From the NCBI GenBank assembly GCA_964554185.1, contig CAZKNJ010000030.1:1-21298 (forward strand): 21,298 bases of DNA. The letters are read 5' to 3'. The stretch's first letter is position 1. Each line of letters starts with the position of its first letter. Positions 12,882 through 19,792 of the stretch are shown piece after piece. This stretch comes from CAZKNJ01 sp964554185 (GTDB lineage: Bacteria; 4484-113). The translations under genes and the position numbers were made by a program. Under the pieces are notes generated by a model. It was given only the letters and a program-made list of their open reading frames with translations. It was not told where the DNA came from and did not search any database.

Positions 12882-15578
12882 ATGCGCGACTCGTCCGAAA
12901 TACGGCAGGCCTTCCTGGACTTCTTCGCGGGCAAGGAGCACCACGTGGTGCCCAGCGCCTCGCTGGTTCCGCTCGCCGACCCCTCGCTGCTGCTGATTAA
13001 CGCCGGAATGGCGCCGATGAAGCGCTATTTCCTTGGCAAGGAAGCGCCGCCGGCTGCGCGCATGGCCTCCTGCCAGAAGTGCGTGCGGGTGGTGGACATT
13101 GACCTTGTGGGCTTCACTAACCGCCACAACACGTTTTTTGAGATGCTGGGAAACTTCAGCTTCGGCGACTACTTCAAGGCCGAAGCGATTGAGCTTGCGT
13201 GGGAGTTTCTTACCGACAAGAAGTGGGCCGGAATCAACCCGGCGCACCTGTACGTCAGCACCCATGAGAACGACCCCGATGCGCCGGGATTGTGGGAGAA
13301 GGTGGCCGGCGTGCCGCGCGACCGCATTTTCGGGTTGGGCGACGAGCACAACCTGTGGGCGGCGGGCGACACCGGCCCCTGCGGCTATGACACCGAGATC
13401 TTCTACGACGTGGAGCGCGCGGGCGAGAACCCGTGCAAGAGCCGCGAGGACTTTGAGCGCCTGGAGGAAGCCGGGCGGATGGTGGAGGTCTGGAACCTCG
13501 TGTTCATGGAGTTCAACCGCGACGAGTCCGGCAAGATGACGCCGCTGCCCAAGAAGAACATTGACACCGGCATGGGCCTGGAGCGGCTGGCCGCCGTTCT
13601 TCAGGGGAAAACGAATGTGTTTGAGTGCGACCTGTTCGCGTACTTGGTGGAGTACTTCACGAAGCTCATCGGCGGGGCGACCGCGAAAGAGCGGGTGCAG
13701 CCCCAGCAACTGGCATATAACCCGTTCTGGCTGTGCGCCGACCATATGCGAACGGCCGCGTTCATGCTGGCGGACAACATCACGCCGAGCAACCTGGACC
13801 GGGGCTATGTGCTCAGGCGGGTGGTGCGGCGCGTGGTGAAGACGACCTACTTGATGGGCGTGCGCAAGCCCTATCTCGCCGAACCAGCGCAGCTCGTGAT
13901 TGAGAAGATGGGCGAGGCCTATCCGGAGTTGCAAAGCCGGCGGGAGAATATCCTCACCTGGCTGGCGCGGGAGGAGGAGGGGTTTCTCAACGTGCTGGCG
14001 CGGGGTTTTGAGGACTTTGAACGCGAATGTGCGCGAGCGGACGGCAAGCGGCTTTCCGGCAAATTCGCCTTCACGCTGCATGACACCTACGGATTCCCCT
14101 TTGAGGTGACGCAGGAGCTGACGCGGCTGCGCGGCTTTGAAGTGGACGAGGCCGAGTTCAAGGCCGAAATGGAGCAGCAGCGGCAGCGCGGGCGCGAGGC
14201 GGCGGAGTTCAACTCGGAGTTCAAGGTGGAGGAGGGGGCGATGGCTAACGGCAACGTGGAGTTCTTGGGATACGACACACTGACGGCGAAGGCGCAGGTG
14301 CGCGGCATCCAGCCCTTCAAGGGCAAGCTGGAAGCGAAGGAGAAGGACGCGGCGGCGGCGGATGAGGCCAAGGGCAAGGAGCTTCACCTGCTCTACACCG
14401 ACCGCACGCCGTTCTACGCCGAGACCGGCGGCCAGCCGGGCGATATGGGCTGGGCGGTGGCGGAAGGCGTGCGCTTCCGCATCGTGGACAGCAAGAACCT
14501 GGGCGAGCACGTGGGGTTCTTCACCGAGGGCGAGGCCTCCAAGGTGAAGGATGGCGCAGAGGTTGAGCTTTTGGTGGATGAGACGCGGCGAAAAGCCATC
14601 GCCCGGGCGCACACCACGGCGCATGCGATGCTGGCGGCGCTCAAGCAGGTGCTGGGCGACCATGTGAACCAGGCGGGGTCGCAGATATATCCCGACCGCA
14701 TCCGCTTTGACTTCAGCCACTACGAGGCGATGGCGCCGGAGCAGCTGCGCGAAGTGGAGCGCATCACCAACGAGATACTGCTGGCGGACCACCCGGTGTG
14801 GACGCAGCAGATGCCACTGGTGGAGGCCAAGCGCGAGGGCGTAACCGCGGTGTTTGACGAAAAGTACGGGGAGACGGTGCGGGTGGTGAACATGGGAGAG
14901 GAAGGCCATCAGGTGAGCCGCGAGCTTTGCGGCGGCACGCACATGACGCACAGCGCGCAGGCCGGCAGCTTCGTCATCGTGAAAGAGGAGTCGGTGCAGT
15001 CCGGCATCCGGCGCCTGGAAGCCGCGGTGGGCCTGGAGGCGCAGCGCTTCCTCAGCGACTACAGGCAGGTGGGCGAGGAGCTGATGCGCGACTTCCGCGT
15101 GCCGCTGCACGAAGTGACGATGACCGTGGCGAAGGTGCGCGAGGACCTTCGCTCTACCCACGAGGAAATGATGAACCTGCGCCGCAATGCGATGTATCTC
15201 GCGATTGCCGACCGCGTGGCGCAGCCGGAGATGGTGGGGGACATTGCGTTGGTCATCGCCGGACTTGAGGGCGCGACCAAGGACGATGTGAAAACGGTCG
15301 TTGACCGCATAGCGCGTGAGTTGGTGAAAGAGGGGAAGTCGCCTTACGCCGTGATGATTGTCCGCAAAGAAGAAAAGTCCGTTGGGCTGACGCTGAAGTT
15401 CTCCAGCGAGCTCGTGCCGCGCGGGCTGAAAGCGGGCGCGATGATACGCGAGCTGGCGAAGGTCATGGGCGGCGGCGGCGGCGGCGCGGACGAGTTTGCC
15501 GAGGCCGGCGGCCGCGACGCGAGCAAGCTCCCCGATGCAATCGAGCTGCTTCGGCAGAAGCTCACTGCGGTATCATAG
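12882..15578 (+). CDS. alaS: alanine--tRNA ligase
   Basis: 898 residues, usual length. It charges tRNA-Ala with alanine in the cytoplasm. Seen: class II core at the N-terminus with ASCQKCVRVVDIDLVG and NTFFEMLGNFSFGDYFK (motif 2 region) and GMGLERL (motif 3). The editing domain has HTTAH (zinc/editing HxxxH) and CGGTHMTHS (CxxxH), which hydrolyse mischarged Ser/Gly-tRNA. The C-terminal DHHA1-like domain has a run of six glycines followed by ADEFAEAGGRD. The ATG at 12882-12884 is chosen because homology to the family N-terminus (RDSSEIRQAFLDFF) begins there; no good ribosome site is present, which may matter for the structured leader. The stop overlaps a TATCAT box for the next gene. Confidence 0.97.
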   Translation: MRDSSEIRQAFLDFFAGKEHHVVPSASLVPLADPSLLLINAGMAPMKRYFLGKEAPPAARMASCQKCVRVVDIDLVGFTNRHNTFFEMLGNFSFGDYFKAEAIELAWEFLTDKKWAGINPAHLYVSTHENDPDAPGLWEKVAGVPRDRIFGLGDEHNLWAAGDTGPCGYDTEIFYDVERAGENPCKSREDFERLEEAGRMVEVWNLVFMEFNRDESGKMTPLPKKNIDTGMGLERLAAVLQGKTNVFECDLFAYLVEYFTKLIGGATAKERVQPQQLAYNPFWLCADHMRTAAFMLADNITPSNLDRGYVLRRVVRRVVKTTYLMGVRKPYLAEPAQLVIEKMGEAYPELQSRRENILTWLAREEEGFLNVLARGFEDFERECARADGKRLSGKFAFTLHDTYGFPFEVTQELTRLRGFEVDEAEFKAEMEQQRQRGREAAEFNSEFKVEEGAMANGNVEFLGYDTLTAKAQVRGIQPFKGKLEAKEKDAAAADEAKGKELHLLYTDRTPFYAETGGQPGDMGWAVAEGVRFRIVDSKNLGEHVGFFTEGEASKVKDGAEVELLVDETRRKAIARAHTTAHAMLAALKQVLGDHVNQAGSQIYPDRIRFDFSHYEAMAPEQLREVERITNEILLADHPVWTQQMPLVEAKREGVTAVFDEKYGETVRVVNMGEEGHQVSRELCGGTHMTHSAQAGSFVIVKEESVQSGIRRLEAAVGLEAQRFLSDYRQVGEELMRDFRVPLHEVTMTVAKVREDLRSTHEEMMNLRRNAMYLAIADRVAQPEMVGDIALVIAGLEGATKDDVKTVVDRIARELVKEGKSPYAVMIVRKEEKSVGLTLKFSSELVPRGLKAGAMIRELAKVMGGGGGGADEFAEAGGRDASKLPDAIELLRQKLTAVS
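15571..15576 (+). promoter_or_regulatory. -10 box (TATCAT) for the transglutaminase-like gene
   Basis: TATCAT lies in the last codons of alaS, 37 nt before the ATG at 15614. Its context (GGTATCATAG.CGGC) matches the box before the GNAT gene at 6506. Confidence 0.4.
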
Positions 15579-15613
15579 CCGGCGAACACTACAGGCGATC
15601 TGAATGGGGGAAG

Positions 15614-18328
15614 ATGATGGCTGCTGGGTATCTGCGCAGTGACACTGGACCGAGAAGCCTTGTGTTTTTTCTGCTTGCAGTTTGCCTCGCTCTTGCGTGG
15701 CCGGGAGCACCGCAGGCGGGCATTTTTGACTTGCCGGGCACGAAGCCTGCCGCGCAGGGAACGCTCTTCGACGCGGAGATTCCGCCGGGGGAGTACATCG
15801 CATTCAGCTGGGATGGACGCGAATTCATCGCGGTGCATACGCCCGAGATCAATCTTACAGTGAGGGCGGAGCAGGCGCTGACGCATACGCCGAAATGGCT
15901 CCGACCAGACCTTGCGGCGAAACTCGGCGGGCTGGAACCGGAGTTGCAGGACGCGCTGGCGGATACAATCATCTGGGCGAAAGACACGCGATACAAAGAC
16001 GAAATAGCCTTCTGCGTGGCCCACCTGCCGGACCGGGAACTCACGCGGGAGCAGTTCGACCCGATAATCATCGCCGAAAACGCGCGGCTCATCTACGAAG
16101 CGGACGCGCGGCTGGACTACGTGGAGCTGGTTGACCGGGGGGATTACGCGAAGGGCGACTGGACGACCACCGTGCGCTACCGGCTGCGCGGCGCGGAGGG
16201 AGCGGAGGAATACTACGACCTGCCGTATGAGGTTTACTACTGGTACGTGGTCTACCCCAAGCTCGGCGGAGAGCGGGTGGCATACGTTGATCCGACAACC
16301 GGCGAGATTACACCGCCTGAATGGGGCGGCGTGTTCTGGCGCGATTACCTGATGCACGACGATGCGGAGCCCAAGCGCTGCGCCGCGACGCACTTTGTGC
16401 TGGAACATCCGAATCTCATCGAGCGGCTCCCCGGCAGCGCGGAAGCGGCAAAACTGGCGTTCACGGACTTTGCCATTGACCCCATCGCTCTCATCGTAGA
16501 TCCGGCCGGCGCGCCGGTGCTGTGCACGTTCTCCTGGCCGGGCGACCAGCTTGATGGTCAGGTTACAGCCACGACGATGCCGGTTGAACTGGACGAGGGC
16601 TTCGGCGAAACCTGCCTGCGGGAGAATCTGCTGCGCTCCGGCAGCTCGCTCGCCCTGCTCAATCCCGGCATCGTGCCGGAGGGATTCGACGGCGTCCGCA
16701 TCGCCATCCTCAAAGACCGCGACCCGTTCGGCGAGCCGACCATCGAGCGCGAACTGAAACGCCTGGGGTTGGAGTACAGCGTGTTTGGCTCCGACCGCAT
16801 CGCAGAGATGCTGTCAGCGGATAACGGCTTCATCAAGGTCATCATCCCGTCGGGCCAGCCCCGGCGGTTCTACGAGCGGCTGGCGGAGAGCGGGGAGCTA
16901 TGGCGCGCCTGGATGAGCGACCAGAAGTTATCATACAACCGCAGCGTTGAATTTCACGGCGCGACCGACCCGGCGCATCCCGGGGACGACTGGAGCGGGC
17001 TGCGGATGCCGTGGCAATTTAGCTGCGCAGCGCGGGAAGACGGCGCGCTGTCCATCGCGGGATACCCGCGCCTGATGGACTTGCTGTCCGGCGCGCAGTA
17101 TGTATGGGATAACCAGCCGCTCACAATCGACGGGAACAGTGCGCTTTCCGCTGACGCCTGCGTCATGGAACTGCTGGGATACTACACGACGCAGAACCTC
17201 ATTGACCGCTGCGCCGAGGTGCCGTACTACTACCGGGGGCCGGATGGCGACGCCAGCTTTGACGGCGACGCGGCGGATTTCGTGCAATCGCTTCGCACGC
17301 ATTACCCGCAGCGCAGCCTTTACCTGCATTACGGCAATTGCGGCGAAGTCGGAGACATTCTGACTGCGGCGTGCAGGACGGCGCTTATACCGGTGCGCGA
17401 CGTGGTGGCGCATCCCGTTGACCACGTGTGGAACAGCGTCTACCTGATGGGCCAGTGGCGCGTCTACACGGTCGTCCGTTCCGACCGGGGCACGCGCTTT
17501 GACGACGGCGTGTACACGCAGAGCAACCATATCGGGCCTATGGGCTGCCGCTCCGACGGGTACGTCACCAACTCGATTGCGGACTACTTCGATTCGACAT
17601 TCACCGTTGAAGTGCGCGTGACCGACGCGAACGGCAATCCGGTGGACGGCGCAACAGTGGCAGCCATGATGGACTGGGTGCACGAGGAGCCGCCGCCGAA
17701 GATTCACGCGGGTTTGGCCTGGACAGGCCTTGATGGGATTGCACGCATCGAACTCGGCATCGGACGGGATACATTCGTGCAGGTGTTCACGCCGCTGGAG
17801 GACTGGCCGGAGCTGGTGCCGGACACTTCCGATAAAGCCAAAAAGGACACCGAGCCGAGAAGCGACCCGGTGCTGGAGCGCCGGCGGCAGATGAAGCCGG
17901 AGCCGGTTCTGGTCGCGGCGGCCGATGACATTGAAGCCGGCGGGACTGTCCACTACGACGTTTCGCTGGGCTTTGCGCTCCCAAAGCCTCAGGTGACAAT
18001 CGATCCGCCAAACGCCTTTGCCGACGGCAATGCGCCGAGCCTGGCGCTGGCGGTGGATGCGCGCATCCTGCACGGGTATTCGAGTTACTTTGGCTGCAAC
18101 TTCACGCAGCGGCAGCCGGGCGGCGCGGTGGACGCCTACATCGTCGACCGCGCGAACTACGAACTTTTTGCGGCAGGTGAGCCTTTTTCGGCGGCGTACG
18201 CCCTGGAGGGCGCGAGCCTGTCCAGCGTGCCCCTGCCCACGGCGGGCGCTGAATGGTTCGTTATCGTGTCCAATGCGCACCGGATGGCCTGGGGGCAGGT
18301 GGTGAATCTCGCTGTTGAGTCCAGGTAG
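15614..18328 (+). CDS. large secreted transglutaminase-like domain protein
   Basis: 904 residues. An N-terminal signal peptide (core SLVFFLLAVCLALAWPGAPQA, about 15-35) directs export. Residues about 570-625 form a transglutaminase-like (papain-like) core: YGNCGEVGD with C576, then VDHVWNSVYLMGQW with H604. Such domains act as peptidases, amidases or cross-linkers. The third triad residue, usually D four residues after the W, is T619 here, so activity is uncertain. Residues about 661-725 look like a surface Ig/CarboxypepD_reg-like fold (VEVRVTDANGNPVDGATV). Residues 1-560 and 740-904 are not recognised. Two adjacent ATGs at 15614 and 15617 both sit close to GGGGGAAG; the first is used. Cell-surface or extracytoplasmic role inferred. 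Confidence 0.82.
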   Translation: MMAAGYLRSDTGPRSLVFFLLAVCLALAWPGAPQAGIFDLPGTKPAAQGTLFDAEIPPGEYIAFSWDGREFIAVHTPEINLTVRAEQALTHTPKWLRPDLAAKLGGLEPELQDALADTIIWAKDTRYKDEIAFCVAHLPDRELTREQFDPIIIAENARLIYEADARLDYVELVDRGDYAKGDWTTTVRYRLRGAEGAEEYYDLPYEVYYWYVVYPKLGGERVAYVDPTTGEITPPEWGGVFWRDYLMHDDAEPKRCAATHFVLEHPNLIERLPGSAEAAKLAFTDFAIDPIALIVDPAGAPVLCTFSWPGDQLDGQVTATTMPVELDEGFGETCLRENLLRSGSSLALLNPGIVPEGFDGVRIAILKDRDPFGEPTIERELKRLGLEYSVFGSDRIAEMLSADNGFIKVIIPSGQPRRFYERLAESGELWRAWMSDQKLSYNRSVEFHGATDPAHPGDDWSGLRMPWQFSCAAREDGALSIAGYPRLMDLLSGAQYVWDNQPLTIDGNSALSADACVMELLGYYTTQNLIDRCAEVPYYYRGPDGDASFDGDAADFVQSLRTHYPQRSLYLHYGNCGEVGDILTAACRTALIPVRDVVAHPVDHVWNSVYLMGQWRVYTVVRSDRGTRFDDGVYTQSNHIGPMGCRSDGYVTNSIADYFDSTFTVEVRVTDANGNPVDGATVAAMMDWVHEEPPPKIHAGLAWTGLDGIARIELGIGRDTFVQVFTPLEDWPELVPDTSDKAKKDTEPRSDPVLERRRQMKPEPVLVAAADDIEAGGTVHYDVSLGFALPKPQVTIDPPNAFADGNAPSLALAVDARILHGYSSYFGCNFTQRQPGGAVDAYIVDRANYELFAAGEPFSAAYALEGASLSSVPLPTAGAEWFVIVSNAHRMAWGQVVNLAVESR

Positions 18329-18337
18329 CCATCCGAG

Positions 18338-18346
18338 TGCTATAAT
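18338..18346 (+). promoter_or_regulatory. extended -10 (TGCTATAAT) for the 133-aa gene
   Basis: TGC followed by consensus TATAAT, 24 nt before the ATG at 18371. No good Shine-Dalgarno between. Confidence 0.6.
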
Positions 18347-18370
18347 CGGAGCGAAATCCGTTCTGCTGAC

Positions 18371-18772
18371 ATGAAGCCAACTGGCTGGACGCCACCGGGG
18401 GATAAAGTGGAGAACGATAAAGAACAAAAGAGGCGCGAAGCGGCCCGCAAGCGGCCGGTTCGGCCACCGGACCCCTCAATTATCGGAGGGCCCAAATCGC
18501 AGCAGTCGCCGACCGAATCATCGCAGAAGTACTCCGGCGGGCTGCTCAAATCCGGCGAAGGCGAGCACTTCGAGCGCGGACGTCAGCGCATGAACAGCTA
18601 CCGGGGCATTGACGCTATGCCCCACAGCAGTGAGAACCTGCAGGAGAAGCTTCAAAGCGCCAGGCTAGGTGCGGATAAGCAGCGGGCAGTGAAGAAGTCG
18701 GGCTGCGTGGGAGTGCTGCTGCTGGCAGCCGCCCTTCCGCTGGCCGCCGTGGCTATCGCGCTGCTACGCTAA
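18371..18772 (+). CDS. small tail-anchored membrane protein, unknown function
   Basis: 133 residues, not recognised. About 105 N-terminal residues are hydrophilic and look disordered (rich in K, R, E, P, S, Q; for example KEQKRREAARKRPVRPPDPS at about 17-36). One hydrophobic helix follows at the very C-terminus (CVGVLLLAAALPLAAVAIAL, about 112-131) after a KKSG boundary. The positive charge before the helix and its final position suggest a tail-anchored protein with the bulk in the cytoplasm. It starts 42 bp after the transglutaminase-like gene with its own -10 and converges on the tRNA-Gly gene. Confidence 0.7.
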   Translation: MKPTGWTPPGDKVENDKEQKRREAARKRPVRPPDPSIIGGPKSQQSPTESSQKYSGGLLKSGEGEHFERGRQRMNSYRGIDAMPHSSENLQEKLQSARLGADKQRAVKKSGCVGVLLLAAALPLAAVAIALLR

Positions 18773-18795
18773 TACTCCACTCGCACCGGAAGGGG

Positions 18796-18869
18796 TGGAG
18801 CGGGAGACGGGGATCGAACCCGCGTAGCCAGCTTGGAAGGCTGGTGCTCTACCACTGAGCTACTCCCGC
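18796..18869 (-). tRNA. tRNA-Gly (anticodon UCC), CCA encoded
   Basis: On the minus strand the acceptor GCGGGAG (18869-18863) pairs with CTCCCGC (18806-18800). The D-loop is CTCAGTGGTAGAG, the anticodon loop CTTCCAA gives anticodon TCC, and the T-loop is GGTTCGATCCC. The discriminator is U and CCA is encoded at 18796-18798. Nucleotides 8-10 (TAG) are also the stop codon of the upstream four-helix-bundle gene. Confidence 0.97.
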
Positions 18870-19270
18870 GATAACGGTTGTCGGTTGTTGGTTTTCGGTT
18901 GTTGGACGGAGCCGTCGCGCGCCAGTGAGTTGATCAGCCCCTGCACCAGACGTCCCGTTCTAGACAACTCGGTATCGAGCTTTTCCATCGTCTCGGCGTC
19001 AATATATCGCAATCGGCGCGCCAGCATCAGAATCGTTACTACCTCATACTGCGACCTCAGCGCCACGTATAGGAACTGCTCGAACTCCTTCTTTGTTTTG
19101 CAGGCAGTTCCCTCCGCGATGTTGAGTGGGATGGACGAGGCCGCGCGCCTAAGTTGCGATGTAAGCCCGTAGACCTCTTCCGGCGGGAACTTGCTGGTCA
19201 CCTGGTACAGCATCAAGCAGGACTTCATTGCCTGTTTCCACGCGTCCAGTTTCTCAAACCTGTAAGTCAT
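18860..19270 (-). CDS. four helix bundle protein (S23 / 23S rRNA intervening-sequence protein family)
   Basis: 136 residues. The pattern RFEKLDAWKQAM at 4-15, YGLTSQLRRAASSIPLNIAE at 34-53 and EFEQFLYVALRSQYEV at 61-76 is that of the TIGR02436 / S23 family, first known from open reading frames inside 23S rRNA intervening sequences; the related Avd protein serves diversity-generating retroelements. Function unknown, RNA binding suspected. The ATG at 19268-19270 fits the family N-terminus; a TTG further upstream falls in the flanking repeat. The last 14 residues are encoded by the left GTTGTTGG repeat, and the stop codon (18860-18862) lies inside tRNA-Gly. No own promoter is visible, so it is probably read from the tRNA-Tyr promoter. 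Confidence 0.85.
   Translation of the reverse strand: MTYRFEKLDAWKQAMKSCLMLYQVTSKFPPEEVYGLTSQLRRAASSIPLNIAEGTACKTKKEFEQFLYVALRSQYEVVTILMLARRLRYIDAETMEKLDTELSRTGRLVQGLINSLARDGSVQQPKTNNRQPLSRE
18875..18906 (+). repeat. left GGTTGTTGG repeat block of the four-helix-bundle unit
   Basis: Three imperfect CGGTTGT(TGG) units in 32 bases. Inverted relative to the block at 19289-19319, so together they bracket the gene like terminal inverted repeats. Confidence 0.7.
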
Positions 19271-19288
19271 CCGGTTCCCACTGACTTC

Positions 19289-19319
19289 GAACAACCAACA
19301 ACCAATGTCCAACAACCGC
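19289..19319 (-). repeat. right GGTTGTTGG repeat block of the four-helix-bundle unit
   Basis: Read on the minus strand it begins CGGTTGTTGG and holds three imperfect TTGTTGG-type units. It lies 4 bases from the 3' end of tRNA-Tyr. Confidence 0.7.
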
Positions 19320-19323
19320 AATG

Positions 19324-19378
19324 TGGTGGGGGGAGGATTCGAACCTCCGAAGCGTTTCGCAGCAGATTTACAGTCTGC
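19324..19378 (-). repeat. duplicate 3' part of tRNA-Tyr left of assembly gap 2
   Basis: Identical over 55 bases to 19479-19533. It covers the anticodon arm to the 3' end of tRNA-Tyr but lacks the 5' part. Most likely an assembly duplicate, not a second tRNA. Confidence 0.9.
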
Positions 19379-19478
19379 NNNNNNNNNNNNNNNNNNNNNN
19401 NNNNNNNNNNNNNNNNNNNNNNNNNNNNNNNNNNNNNNNNNNNNNNNNNNNNNNNNNNNNNNNNNNNNNNNNNNNNNN
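19379..19478. other. assembly gap 2 (100 N)
   Basis: Exactly 100 N, flanked by the same 55-bp string on both sides, as in gap 1. Probably no sequence is missing. Confidence 0.98.
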
Positions 19479-19560
19479 TGGTGGGGGGAGGATTCGAACC
19501 TCCGAAGCGTTTCGCAGCAGATTTACAGTCTGCCCCCTTTGGCCACTCGGGAACCCCACC
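19479..19560 (-). tRNA. tRNA-Tyr (anticodon GUA)
   Basis: 82 nt on the minus strand. The acceptor GGTGGGG (19560-19554) pairs with CCCCACC. The anticodon loop CTGTAAA gives GTA. A long variable arm (TGCGAAACGCTTC) marks a class II tRNA, and the T-arm is GGAGGTTCGAATCCTCC. Discriminator A; CCA is not encoded (CAT follows in the left copy). It is expressed from a near-consensus promoter and followed by the four-helix-bundle gene and tRNA-Gly. Confidence 0.96.
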
Positions 19561-19599
19561 ACAGGCCAGTAGCGATGCCCGGAAACGGGCTGAACAATT

Positions 19600-19628
19600 A
19601 CTATAGGTAATCCACTTATCAGTGTCAA
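19600..19628 (-). promoter_or_regulatory. strong sigma70-type promoter of tRNA-Tyr
   Basis: On the minus strand TTGACA (19628-19623), a 17-bp spacer, then TATAGT (19605-19600). It is the closest match to the housekeeping consensus in the window. Predicted start near 19593, about 33 nt before the tRNA. Confidence 0.88.
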
Positions 19629-19724
19629 TCGCATATGCGGGAGTGCAGCGGATTCCGCCCGGTTGGCCGCGCGGTGAAGTTGTGAGCAGAATCACAAGGG
19701 AAGGTGGGCGCACGAACCGCCGTA

Positions 19725-19733
19725 TGCTAGAAT
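19725..19733 (+). promoter_or_regulatory. extended -10 (TGCTAGAAT) of ilvE
   Basis: Identical 9-mer to the one before the acyltransferase gene. 59 nt before the ATG at 19793. No -35 needed for an extended -10. Confidence 0.55.
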
Positions 19734-19738
19734 AGACT

Positions 19739-19766
19739 GACCTTCAATCGCCGCCCGGCGGAGGTC
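19739..19766 (+). promoter_or_regulatory. 5' hairpin in the ilvE leader
   Basis: Outer stem GACCT/AGGTC and inner stem CGCCG-CC-CGGCG, starting about 6 nt after the -10 box, so at the predicted 5' end of the mRNA. The ribosome site AGGAG lies further down, about 8 nt before the ATG. Confidence 0.45.
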
Positions 19767-19792
19767 CAATCGCAACCTCTAGGAGATAAGTA

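Noticed and set aside
12861..15161. Long open frame (about 766 codons) antisense to alaS
   Set aside because: It is the mirror of a GC-rich coding gene; the peptide is His/Arg/Leu-rich with no domain, and alaS has all family motifs on the other strand.
16931..18427. Long open frame (about 498 codons) antisense to the transglutaminase-like gene
   Set aside because: Shadow of codon bias; no recognisable domain, signal or ribosome site.
18775..18800. CTCCAC...GTGGAG inverted repeat as a terminator of the tRNA-Gly transcript
   Set aside because: The stem overlaps the tRNA 3' end and no T-run follows on the minus strand.
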